DNA of 16,814 nt. It comes from CAIRNS01 sp049508565. GTDB taxonomy: Bacteria; Elusimicrobiota; Endomicrobiia; Endomicrobiales; CAIRNS01. The stretch's first letter is position 1; each line of letters starts with the position of its first letter. The notes under the pieces were generated by a model. That model searched no databases and was not told where the DNA came from. It saw only the letters and a program-made list of their open reading frames with translations. Shown here in pieces: positions 1 through 6,898 of the stretch. The position numbers were made by a program, and so were the translations under genes. The stretch is from the NCBI GenBank assembly GCA_049508565.1, contig JBELAT010000027.1:1-16814 (forward strand). The letters are read 5' to 3'.

Positions 1-87
1 TGCAATGCCGCGTTCCAAAGCCTCAATGGCAGCCGGCTGATCGCCGGAAGGAGTGAAGGGGGATACCAGTTTAAACTTATTTTCCAT
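1..87 (-). CDS. uvrB: UvrB, excinuclease ABC subunit B, N-terminal fragment (runs off the window)
   Basis: Only the first 29 codons are present; the gene continues beyond the left edge. The peptide starts MENKFKLVSPFTP and continues into SGDQPAAIEALERGIA. This is the characteristic UvrB amino terminus (F-x-L, then P-x-GDQP-x-AI-x-x-L-x-x-G) just before the Walker A helicase motif, which lies outside the window. UvrB is the damage-verifying helicase-like subunit of nucleotide excision repair, loaded by UvrA and cut-competent with UvrC. The ATG lies 5 bases after the surE stop, with GGAG about 13 bases upstream, so it is probably cotranscribed with surE. The short length limits certainty, but the motif is quite specific. 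Confidence 0.85.
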   Translation of the reverse strand, partial: MENKFKLVSPFTPSGDQPAAIEALERGIA

Positions 88-92
88 GAAAC

Positions 93-857
93 TTATTTGT
101 CTCCATGTTCTTTGATATCATCATGCAATAAATAGTCCAGACGGGCAAACTCGTCATATGCCGTTGGATCAAGATGCAGCGGTGTAATTGAAACAAACCC
201 ATGATCGACTGCTGTTATATCCGTACCTTCGTGATGCTCTCCAGAAACAAACTTCCCGGCAAGCCAGTAATATTTCTTCCCCCGCGGATCAGTGCGGCAC
301 TCCACATTTTCATCATATATACGGGTACCAACTGCGGTAAGCATCATCCCTTTAACAACACGAGGAACATTGATATTGAGATATATTTTAGGTAAAGGAC
401 ACTTCTCATGAAGCAAATGCGCTGCTATCCGGGCCGAGACTTTGGCGGCCTGGATAAAATCGCCATTTGCCAACTCCGCAACGGACACAGCAAAAGATGA
501 ATACCCCAACATCGCTCCTTCACGTGCGCCGGCTACTGTTCCCGAATAGACGACGTCATTGCCGAGGTTAGGACCGGAATTGATGCCGGAAACAATTAAA
601 TCAACTTTGCCTTTGAGTAACGACCGGACCCCATATTTCACGCAATCCGCCGGAGTTCCGTTGGTAAGATACAGTCCCGGTTCTGTCTCGTGAATACGAA
701 ATGGTTTATGCAGAGTTATTGAATGACTGGCACCGGAACGCTCCTGGTCCGGCACCACTGCTGTCACCGTGCCGAGCTTTTCCAATTCGCTTATTAACGG
801 GCGTAATCCCATACCGTAAATTCCGTCGTCATTTGTTACCAAAATATTTTTTTTCAT
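93..857 (-). CDS. surE: SurE, 5'/3'-nucleotidase (survival protein)
   Basis: The product has 254 residues from the chosen ATG, normal for SurE, a metal-dependent phosphatase of nucleoside 5'- and 3'-monophosphates linked to stationary-phase survival. The amino terminus MKKNILVTNDDGI carries the metal-binding Asp pair (D10, D11). Ser41 in the QERSGAS segment and Asn93 in SGINSGPNLG are the other expected metal ligands, and the SGTVAGAREG block follows. An upstream in-frame TTG at 869 would add four residues. I reject it because GAGGAA at 862-867 lies just before the ATG at 857 and is the natural ribosome site. The gene follows murG after a 113-base gap and precedes uvrB by 5 bases. Confidence 0.95.
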   Translation of the reverse strand: MKKNILVTNDDGIYGMGLRPLISELEKLGTVTAVVPDQERSGASHSITLHKPFRIHETEPGLYLTNGTPADCVKYGVRSLLKGKVDLIVSGINSGPNLGNDVVYSGTVAGAREGAMLGYSSFAVSVAELANGDFIQAAKVSARIAAHLLHEKCPLPKIYLNINVPRVVKGMMLTAVGTRIYDENVECRTDPRGKKYYWLAGKFVSGEHHEGTDITAVDHGFVSITPLHLDPTAYDEFARLDYLLHDDIKEHGDK

Positions 858-861
858 GTTG

Positions 862-867
862 TTCCTC
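862..867 (-). promoter_or_regulatory. Ribosome binding site that decides the surE start
   Basis: GAGGAA reads on the minus strand 4 bases before the ATG at 857. It overlaps the alternative TTG start at 869, so it supports the shorter 254-residue SurE. Confidence 0.7.
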
Positions 868-970
868 AATTGTCTGACATTGGTTGTGCTGGCGATACTA
901 CGTCTGTGTCAAAGAAAACAAAAAGCTGTGTTCATCTGATAATAGCTTCAGCAGTGCAAATAAAATAAAT

Positions 971-2065
971 TCATGACAGTGCCAGCACCGCATCTGATAA
1001 CACTTGTTGCGCAAAACGCTCCGGGATCTTTATTGCCATATGTTCCCGGTGAAAGTTGTGCATCCGCGTAACGATCTCCTGGACAAATATCTCAGGAGAC
1101 AAGTTCTTTTCGATGATCATGACTGCCTGGCCGGATTTTACCAGACCTTGAGCGTTAAATTCCTGATGATTTGCGGTCGCGTATGGGTACGGTACCAGAA
1201 TCGCCGGTGTTCCCAGCATCTTTATTTCAGCCACCGTCGTGGCGCCGGAGCGGCAGATAATAAGATCACTGACGGCATAGGCGTCCCCGATCTCATGAAG
1301 GTAGGCGAGGACTATGCCAGTAATTTTATTGTCTCGATAACCGGCTGCGGTAGTATCATAGTCTTTTTTCCCAGCAACATGTAGAAACTGAATGTTTTCC
1401 CGGCACGATAGCGGCAACAACGCCCAACTCTTAATAACCGTCTGATTTATCGCTTGAGCGCCCTGACTGCCGCCAAAAATAAGTACAGTGAATTTCTCCG
1501 GCGAAAGATGCAGGCGATGTAATGCTGCAGTATAATCGACACCGAACAAGTCCCGGCGAACGGGATTTCCCGTAACTACCGTAATTTTTGTGGGAAAATA
1601 TGAGAGGGACTCTTCAAAGGAAACAGCAACACGCTTTACACAACGGGCGAGGATCCGGTTTGCCAATCCCGGCAAGCAGTTTTGTTCATGAATAAGAGTC
1701 GGTATCCGGGACACGGTGGCGGCTACAATGACAGGAAATGAAATATATCCACCCATACCGACAACCGCCGCAGGCCGTATCCGCCCAATCAATACCCGGG
1801 CAGCCAAGAAACTTCTGACGAGATAATATAAAAACGGAACCAGACCCAGCGAGAACCGGCGCGGCATTCCCCGTGCCGGGATCTCTACAAAATCAAATTT
1901 TTCCTCTATTAAAATAGTACGACACATTTCGTTTTCTGTAACGATAAATATCGGCTGACACCCCCGCAACATTAACTCCCGGGCAAGAGCAATCCCGGGG
2001 TAGAGATGCCCCCCGGTACCTCCCGCGGCAATGACAATCTTCTTCATATCATTGTTAACTACCAT
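971..2065 (-). CDS. murG: MurG, lipid II synthase (undecaprenyl-PP-MurNAc-pentapeptide GlcNAc transferase)
   Basis: MurG is a GT28-family membrane-associated glycosyltransferase that adds GlcNAc from UDP-GlcNAc to lipid I on the inner face of the cytoplasmic membrane, making lipid II. The 364-residue length is typical. Visible motifs in order are GGTGGH at residues 15-20 (lipid-phosphate side loop), GMGGYIS and HEQN in the amino-terminal domain, then GGSQGAQ and CRSGATTVAE in the UDP-GlcNAc-binding domain. Two ATG starts are possible, at 2065 and 2047. Neither has a clear Shine-Dalgarno sequence. The second (MKKIVIAAGGTGGH) fits the family alignment slightly better. It is separated from the upstream PMT gene by 132 bases with an extended -10 element, so it may have its own promoter. 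Downstream comes surE rather than the usual murC. Confidence 0.97.
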   Translation of the reverse strand: MVVNNDMKKIVIAAGGTGGHLYPGIALARELMLRGCQPIFIVTENEMCRTILIEEKFDFVEIPARGMPRRFSLGLVPFLYYLVRSFLAARVLIGRIRPAAVVGMGGYISFPVIVAATVSRIPTLIHEQNCLPGLANRILARCVKRVAVSFEESLSYFPTKITVVTGNPVRRDLFGVDYTAALHRLHLSPEKFTVLIFGGSQGAQAINQTVIKSWALLPLSCRENIQFLHVAGKKDYDTTAAGYRDNKITGIVLAYLHEIGDAYAVSDLIICRSGATTVAEIKMLGTPAILVPYPYATANHQEFNAQGLVKSGQAVMIIEKNLSPEIFVQEIVTRMHNFHREHMAIKIPERFAQQVLSDAVLALS

Positions 2066-2091
2066 AGTTTTACCAGCTCTTGATGAAGCAT

Positions 2092-2127
2092 TGATTAGGT
2101 GAAAAAACAGCTTAAATCAACTAATCA
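2092..2127. repeat. Inverted repeat in the murG leader (7-bp arms, 22-base loop)
   Basis: The arms tgattag (2092-2098) and ctaatca (2121-2127) are perfectly complementary. The element lies in the gap between the PMT gene and murG, downstream of the possible extended -10 and about 30 bases before the murG ATG. On the minus strand the loop contains a run of six T. The arms are AT-rich and no T run follows the stem, so it is not a standard terminator. It could be an RNA leader hairpin or a protein site. Confidence 0.4.
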
Positions 2128-2166
2128 GCAAACTACATCTATTTTCTGTTCCCCCATCCGAACCTT

Positions 2167-2175
2167 ATTATATCA
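2167..2175 (-). promoter_or_regulatory. Candidate extended -10 promoter for murG
   Basis: The minus strand reads TGATATAAT, a perfect extended -10 (TGn followed by TATAAT). There is no recognisable -35 at 16-18 bases upstream, which extended -10 promoters can tolerate. The predicted start near 2160 would give murG a leader of roughly 95 to 115 bases containing the inverted repeat at 2092-2127. AT-rich gaps produce such matches by chance, so confidence is limited. Confidence 0.4.
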
Positions 2176-2197
2176 AAACGAGGAATCCCACTATCTT

Positions 2198-3964
2198 TTA
2201 AAAAGTGCAGAAAAAGTCCCACTGTTTGAACCACTGCAGATGTGAAACATATGATTGCGGTACTGCCATACCAACGAGTATAGGATAAAAAACGATAAAC
2301 AAAGCCATTGTTAATGCAAGATACCCCCATAACACCCACCGCAGTTTTGGATATCTCTCTATCAGATGTTGCATCACATAAATAATCGCAAAGATAACAA
2401 AAGGGAGCACTACAAAAAAATAATAGATATAACTCGTTCGTGAAAAAATTATCCAGGGAAGATACAGAGATGCTATCGCTGTAATGAGCACGAGCACCCG
2501 TTTATCACGTTTTTTAATACCGAGAAATATGGTCCCTGCAACAGCAGGGATTGTCATCCACCATATGGCCGGATTACCCATACTCACGATATCTGCAATG
2601 TACCCACCACCTTGCTGACTATAAAAAACAAGCGGGTTGGTTACAAAAGGCCATTGCCACCAGCGGGACGCGAAGTGGTCATTATTGTTAAAAGTCACAT
2701 GGAAGTCCAGCATATACTTTTGATTATCAATCATTTGCAGTAATCCATTTTTGATGCCTGAGACCATCATAAACGGTATATAGGACAAAACATAGATAAT
2801 GGGCGTGATCACAACAAACAAGACCGTTATTGTTTTTAAATTAACCCGGTTTTCCCCGCGAGAAAACATGAGAAATATAAGCACCAGCCCGGCTCCACCG
2901 AACAACGCATTCCATTTACTTGCAACTCCCAATCCAAAAAAAATGGCACTACATACCAGGGCCTTGTTTTTCTTCGGTGCAGTATCGCTTACGTATAAAT
3001 ACACACAATAAAACATAAGCAAAATAAACAACACGCTATAGGGTTCCAGAGTAGCTATTCGTGTCTGAGAGAAATGTGCGAAATCAAACATCATCAGGAA
3101 GGCAGCGCAAAAAGCATACATCCGGTCATAAAACAGTTTTTTCCCGAACATATACATGACGGGTATCATAGCAACACCGAACATTGTTCCTGAAAACCTC
3201 CAGCCAAAGGGGGTAACCCCAAAAATGACCATTCCCAAAGAAAGGAGCACCTTACCGAGCGGAGGATGGGAATGTTCTTCGGGCGGGGTCATCCGGTGCA
3301 AGTACTGGTACGCCGTTTTCATGTCGTCTCTTTCATCGTAATAACAGCTTGAAAGAAATGATGCCAGGTAATCAAACGTGTTCTGCTCGTCAAATAGATT
3401 TTCCGGACGATTTGTCACTGACAGGTTTGCCAATTGTCCCGCATTGGCTACTTTCATCACGGTCTTATCTGCGTTCACGCCTTGAGAATAACCTGTATGA
3501 TTTGATTTTTCAGTAATGACTATAGGGGCATAGGGCACTTGAGTTCCCCTCTTGACGATGAACATTTCATTTAATGTTGCCCCGGGTTTGGTAGCGCGTA
3601 TCTTTAAATATCTCGTTGTTATATCCGTCTGAACGTAACTCCATTCATAATATTTTTCCCACCATTCAGTGGATTCAGGGTTTTCGATTACACAAACGGG
3701 CGAAAACTGATTCATAGTGTTCATATAATCAATTGAAAACTGCCCGCTCCCGCCTTTCCAGTAAAAATAAAACCGGTCAATGGCAATGTTCTTACCCAGG
3801 TCAACGGTTACATAGTCATCGGAACTCTGCGGTTGCCAGGATGTCTGAGGAACGTTAAAACACCCAAGCCCGGCAAGAGCCAATGCCGTGTAGGCTATTG
3901 TCATACAAACCATTATTGTTATGTCTTTTTTATCGAGACTGGAGTCTCGTCCGAAGATATCCAT
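2198..3964 (-). CDS. PMT-family (GT39-like) membrane glycosyltransferase with an extracytoplasmic discoidin-like domain
   Basis: The product is a 588-residue polytopic membrane protein from the ATG at 3964. One membrane segment (about residues 14-36) is followed by a roughly 100-residue soluble domain (about 38-137) with the F5/8 type C (discoidin-like) beta pattern, including VTVDLGKNIAIDRFYFYW. The PMT core follows: an acidic DE pair at 210-211 in CYYDERDD, HSHPPLGK at 231-238, several hydrophobic helices, and RWWQWP at 434-439, as in the PMT carboxy-terminal region. These are hallmarks of protein O-mannosyltransferase-type, C-fold enzymes using polyprenyl-phosphate sugars. The acceptor is unknown. 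The frame is open up to 4189, overlapping ftsW, but residues there look untranslated. GGAG lies 9 bases before the ATG at 3964. The ATG at 3979 is an alternative, with GAGG only 3 bases away. Confidence 0.85.
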   Translation of the reverse strand: MDIFGRDSSLDKKDITIMVCMTIAYTALALAGLGCFNVPQTSWQPQSSDDYVTVDLGKNIAIDRFYFYWKGGSGQFSIDYMNTMNQFSPVCVIENPESTEWWEKYYEWSYVQTDITTRYLKIRATKPGATLNEMFIVKRGTQVPYAPIVITEKSNHTGYSQGVNADKTVMKVANAGQLANLSVTNRPENLFDEQNTFDYLASFLSSCYYDERDDMKTAYQYLHRMTPPEEHSHPPLGKVLLSLGMVIFGVTPFGWRFSGTMFGVAMIPVMYMFGKKLFYDRMYAFCAAFLMMFDFAHFSQTRIATLEPYSVLFILLMFYCVYLYVSDTAPKKNKALVCSAIFFGLGVASKWNALFGGAGLVLIFLMFSRGENRVNLKTITVLFVVITPIIYVLSYIPFMMVSGIKNGLLQMIDNQKYMLDFHVTFNNNDHFASRWWQWPFVTNPLVFYSQQGGGYIADIVSMGNPAIWWMTIPAVAGTIFLGIKKRDKRVLVLITAIASLYLPWIIFSRTSYIYYFFVVLPFVIFAIIYVMQHLIERYPKLRWVLWGYLALTMALFIVFYPILVGMAVPQSYVSHLQWFKQWDFFCTF

Positions 3965-3973
3965 ACTATGTAA

Positions 3974-3977
3974 CTCC
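3974..3977 (-). promoter_or_regulatory. Ribosome binding site favouring the PMT start at 3964
   Basis: GGAG on the minus strand is spaced 9 bases from the ATG at 3964. The competing ATG at 3979 has GAGG only 3 bases upstream, too close for normal use. This supports the 588-residue product over longer versions. Confidence 0.5.
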
Positions 3978-4098
3978 ATCTGCCTCTTGTTAGGGCAGGG
4001 TAGAAAGATACAGGCTAATGAACTGATGCGTGATGAAACTCGGCCCTTTTTCACCACGGCAGTCAGTGAGCACATCATGCTTGAAACAAGTCGTTTCT

Positions 4099-4141
4099 GA
4101 TCACCGGGTTCTACTGAGATATTCGCTGTATCAGTGTGATC
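4099..4141. repeat. Nested inverted repeat just after the ftsW stop
   Basis: The outer arms gatcac (4099-4104) and gtgatc (4136-4141) and the inner arms actga (4113-4117) and tcagt (4131-4135) are both perfect. Together they form an 11-bp stem with an 8-base bulge on one side. The element begins about 8 bases after the ftsW stop codon on the transcribed strand. No T run follows, so it does not look like an intrinsic terminator. It may be a transcript-stabilising or processing hairpin between ftsW and the PMT gene. Confidence 0.45.
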
Positions 4142-4149
4142 CTTTGTAA

Positions 4150-5259
4150 TTAACGTTTTTTTGAAATATTGAGTAATATGCCAACGCACGCCATATTCAA
4201 AAGAAGCGACGTGCCGCCAAATGACACAAAAGGTAGCGGTAACCCTTTGGTCGGCAAAACTCCTGCTGCGACACCCATATTTAAAACTGCCTGAAAACAG
4301 ATAGCCCAGGTAATTCCCAGAGCAACCAGCTCTCCAAAAAGGTCTTGGCTTGTACGGGCGATCTTCATCCCTCGCCAGAAAAACAGGAGAAATAACGTAA
4401 TCACAAAAACGGTTCCGATAAATCCCAGTTCTTCGCCGATGATGGGGAAGATAAAATCCGTATGCGGTTCGGGCAGATAATTCAATTTCATCTGGCTCTG
4501 GCCCAATCCTCTGCCTAAAAATCCCCCGTTACCCAGTGCCAGAATCGACTGATTCAATTGATAGGACCCCGAATGGATATTACCCCATGACGAAAGAAAA
4601 TTCCTCATTCGTACCAGACGATATGGTTTGCGTAATATCTCGACTATGATTACAGGAATCGCGCCCAACCCAAGCCAGAATATATATTTAAATCGTGTGC
4701 CGGCGGCGTACAAAAGACACATGCCTACCAGCACTATAAGAATCGGTGTGCCAAGGTCCGGTTCAAGACCAATCAACCCGCACAAACTGCCAATTATTAG
4801 AAGTGGAGGAACCAATCCCTTTAATTCTTTTAACCGGCTTTTCTTTCTGTCAATATAATCCGCCAGCGTAACGACCATAACAAGTTTGGCTATTTCAGAT
4901 GGCTGAAAACTGATTGGTCCAAACCGTAACCAGCGGCGCGCGCCACCCTTTACTGTACCTATTACGAGTACCATGAGAAGCAGTACCAGAGATATAACCA
5001 TCAATATCCGCGCCATTTTTTGTAGATTCCGGTAATCAAAATTCGCCAGAACATACATGGTGATCGATCCAAGGATAACCCACATAAGCTGTTTTATGAC
5101 AAAGGTATAGGGAGACTGAAATCGGGCATCAGCCATGATTACACTTGAGGAAAAAACCATGATACTGCCCAGTATGACTAAAATGACTGCAATAAAGAGC
5201 AATGAATAATCGAAATTATCGCTTGACGAAGCAGTGTATATGCGTTGTTTGAGCTTCAC
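4150..5259 (-). CDS. ftsW: FtsW, SEDS-family septal peptidoglycan polymerase
   Basis: FtsW polymerises lipid II into glycan strands at the division site in complex with the class B penicillin-binding protein FtsI. The 369-residue product has about ten membrane segments and the SEDS signatures: KGGARRW at 104-110, GFLGRGLGQS near 246-255, the PEPHTDFIFPIIGEELGF block at 263-280 whose Asp268 corresponds to the catalytic aspartate, and PTKGLPLPFVSFGGTS at 336-351. The position after murD and the neighbouring division genes favour FtsW over RodA, its elongation paralogue. The start is GTG at 5259 with GAGG 8 bases upstream. It is 127 bases from murD and overlaps nothing credible downstream. Confidence 0.95.
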   Translation of the reverse strand: MKLKQRIYTASSSDNFDYSLLFIAVILVILGSIMVFSSSVIMADARFQSPYTFVIKQLMWVILGSITMYVLANFDYRNLQKMARILMVISLVLLLMVLVIGTVKGGARRWLRFGPISFQPSEIAKLVMVVTLADYIDRKKSRLKELKGLVPPLLIIGSLCGLIGLEPDLGTPILIVLVGMCLLYAAGTRFKYIFWLGLGAIPVIIVEILRKPYRLVRMRNFLSSWGNIHSGSYQLNQSILALGNGGFLGRGLGQSQMKLNYLPEPHTDFIFPIIGEELGFIGTVFVITLFLLFFWRGMKIARTSQDLFGELVALGITWAICFQAVLNMGVAAGVLPTKGLPLPFVSFGGTSLLLNMACVGILLNISKKR

Positions 5260-5386
5260 GTTTTGATCCTCACATTACATGTCATTATGTATTAATTTTT
5301 CCGCGTATAATAGTAGTACATGACATTACAATCTTTTCTTATTATTTCTATAGCTGTATAAGCTCTCATAACGAAGTAATGAGCAC
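5260..5386 (-). other. Spacer between murD and ftsW with short repeated words
   Basis: These 127 AT-rich bases contain TGTAATGT twice on the minus strand. They also contain ATGTCAT and its complement ATGACAT about 30 bases apart, flanking TACTATTATACG. The latter resembles a -10 region but has no well-placed -35. The ftsW ribosome site (GAGG) lies at the end of the spacer. I see no small gene in it. Confidence 0.35.
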
Positions 5387-6748
5387 TTACAAACTACACA
5401 CCAGTTTTTTAAATTCCTTGCCTCGGTGTTCATAATCTTTAAATTGATCGAACGATGCACAGGCAGGCGAAAGAAGGACGATATCGTTTTTTCGTGCAAC
5501 TTTTCGAGCATACCGCACGGCGCGAGCTAATGTAGTGCACTCATGGAACCGGGTACTGCCCGCAAGCTCCTTGCGGATTTTATGTGCCGCTTCGCCTATC
5601 AGGAGAATTCCTTTAACTTTTTTTTGCACAAGTTCACGCAAGGGACTGTACGGCGCTCCTTTATCCCTGCCGCCCAGTATCAGCCAAATAGGGTCTTCAA
5701 ATGATTCAAGAGCTACGCGGGTGGAATCGACATTTGTCCCTTTAGAGTCATTAAAATATCTTACATTATTAACAGTACGGACATACTCTATCCGGTGTTC
5801 AACGCCACGAAATGAATTTGTTGTTTTTTCTATAATAGAAGGTGCTATCCCGGCGGCTGCCGATATCGCAACACACGCCAGCACATTTTCAACGTTGTGC
5901 AGGCCCGGCAGATGCAGATCAACCCGTACACTAAAAGAAACTTTGTTGCCGGCAACAACGATAGTGCGTTCGTGTCCATCATCGATAAAACTGACACCTT
6001 TTTTCAAAACTTTTTTCCGGCTAAAAAACAATACCTGAGCGGGACACTTACGCGCCAGTCTCCTGCAGATGAGATCATCATAATTGAGTACGCATACATC
6101 GCGCCGGTTCTGCCGGGCAAATATGCGTGCTTTGGCCGCAATATAGCGTTTCATAGTGCGATGATGCTCAAGATGGTCTGCGGTGATATTGAGAATGGCT
6201 GAAATTTTCGGATGAAATGTCAGTGAGTCTTCTAGTTGATAACTGGACATTTCAAGCACAACAACGCTTGACCGAGTTACTTTCTTTACGAGCGCAGCAA
6301 GGGGCGTTCCAATATTGCCGCCGATGAGTGTGTGCAAACCCGCCGCGTGACTGATAGCGCCCATTAACGAGGTGGTCGTTGTTTTTCCGTTTGTTCCTGT
6401 GATAGCGATCACACAGCGCGGGCGGATCAGGCGGGATGCGAATTCAATTTCGCCAAAAATAGGAATACTTTTTCGTCGGGCTCGAGAAAGAATGGGGATT
6501 TCGCGATGGATGCCAGGACTCTTAATAATGAGATCACACTCAAGCAGCCGGTTAGAGTGACCCCCATATTCAACCTGAACTTTTTTATGAAGAGAGAAAT
6601 GTGAGGCAACGCGCGATTGCACACCACTATCGCTAATTAACACATCAGCTCCCAGAGACACAGCAAGGTTTGCAGCAGCTATACCAGACTTTGCTATACC
6701 TATGACTCCTATCTTTTTCCCCTTCAAGGATAACAAAGTATCTTGCAC
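5387..6748 (-). CDS. murD: MurD, UDP-N-acetylmuramoyl-L-alanine:D-glutamate ligase
   Basis: MurD is the cytoplasmic ATP-dependent Mur ligase that adds D-Glu to UDP-MurNAc-L-Ala. The 453-residue length is typical. Features in order are a Rossmann-like UDP-binding domain opening with KKIGVIGIAKSGIAAA, SPGI at 77-80, the ATP loop GTNGKTTTT at 118-126, Lys206 in YIAAKARIF as the likely carbamylated lysine, FNDSKGTN near 332-339, and the carboxy-terminal SPACASFDQFKDYEHRG block at 427-443 specific to MurD. The start is GTG at 6748 with GGAG 7 bases upstream. It sits 150 bases after mraY instead of being coupled to it. Confidence 0.97.
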   Translation of the reverse strand: MQDTLLSLKGKKIGVIGIAKSGIAAANLAVSLGADVLISDSGVQSRVASHFSLHKKVQVEYGGHSNRLLECDLIIKSPGIHREIPILSRARRKSIPIFGEIEFASRLIRPRCVIAITGTNGKTTTTSLMGAISHAAGLHTLIGGNIGTPLAALVKKVTRSSVVVLEMSSYQLEDSLTFHPKISAILNITADHLEHHRTMKRYIAAKARIFARQNRRDVCVLNYDDLICRRLARKCPAQVLFFSRKKVLKKGVSFIDDGHERTIVVAGNKVSFSVRVDLHLPGLHNVENVLACVAISAAAGIAPSIIEKTTNSFRGVEHRIEYVRTVNNVRYFNDSKGTNVDSTRVALESFEDPIWLILGGRDKGAPYSPLRELVQKKVKGILLIGEAAHKIRKELAGSTRFHECTTLARAVRYARKVARKNDIVLLSPACASFDQFKDYEHRGKEFKKLVCSL

Positions 6749-6787
6749 TAAAAATCTCCATTAAATGGATTGAAATATTTAATACAT

Positions 6788-6798
6788 GGCACGGTGCC
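6788..6798. repeat. Short GC-rich palindrome upstream of murD
   Basis: The word ggcacggtgcc lies 40 to 50 bases before the murD start, with 5-bp complementary arms around a single central base. As RNA it can form only a 4-bp stem, so if functional it is more likely a small operator-like site. It stands out in an otherwise AT-rich spacer. Confidence 0.3.
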
Positions 6799-6824
6799 GA
6801 AATACGCGGATATCTAAAATTTCA

Positions 6825-6872
6825 GTACTCCCGTTCTTTTGGCAAAAAACGTATTTTTCATTGTGGGAGTAC
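6825..6872. repeat. Inverted repeat between mraY and murD (8-bp arms)
   Basis: The arms gtactccc (6825-6832) and gggagtac (6865-6872) are perfectly complementary across a 32-base loop. The loop itself holds an A5-TACG-T6 mini-hairpin on the minus strand. It starts about 27 bases after the mraY stop. No T run follows the outer stem on the transcribed strand, so it is not a classical terminator. Processing, attenuation or mRNA stability roles are possible. Confidence 0.5.
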
Positions 6873-6898
6873 AATCACAGGCGCATGCGACTGATATG

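Noticed and set aside
907..948. Possible terminator or promoter between murG and surE: arms aagct/agctt (923-948) followed on the minus strand by T5-G-T4, and a TTGACA at 907-912
   Set aside because: The stem is only 5 bp with a 16-base loop, too weak for a confident terminator. The TTGACA has no -10 at 16-18 bases.
3965..4189. Longer form of the PMT gene starting at 4189 inside ftsW
   Set aside because: The extra 75 residues have no membrane or domain character and overlap the conserved ftsW end. Better ribosome-site spacing supports 3964.
5535..6038. Plus-strand open frame of 167 codons opposite murD
   Set aside because: It lies wholly antisense to a well-conserved Mur ligase, its product resembles no known family and is rich in Ser, Arg and Thr, and it is a typical shadow frame.
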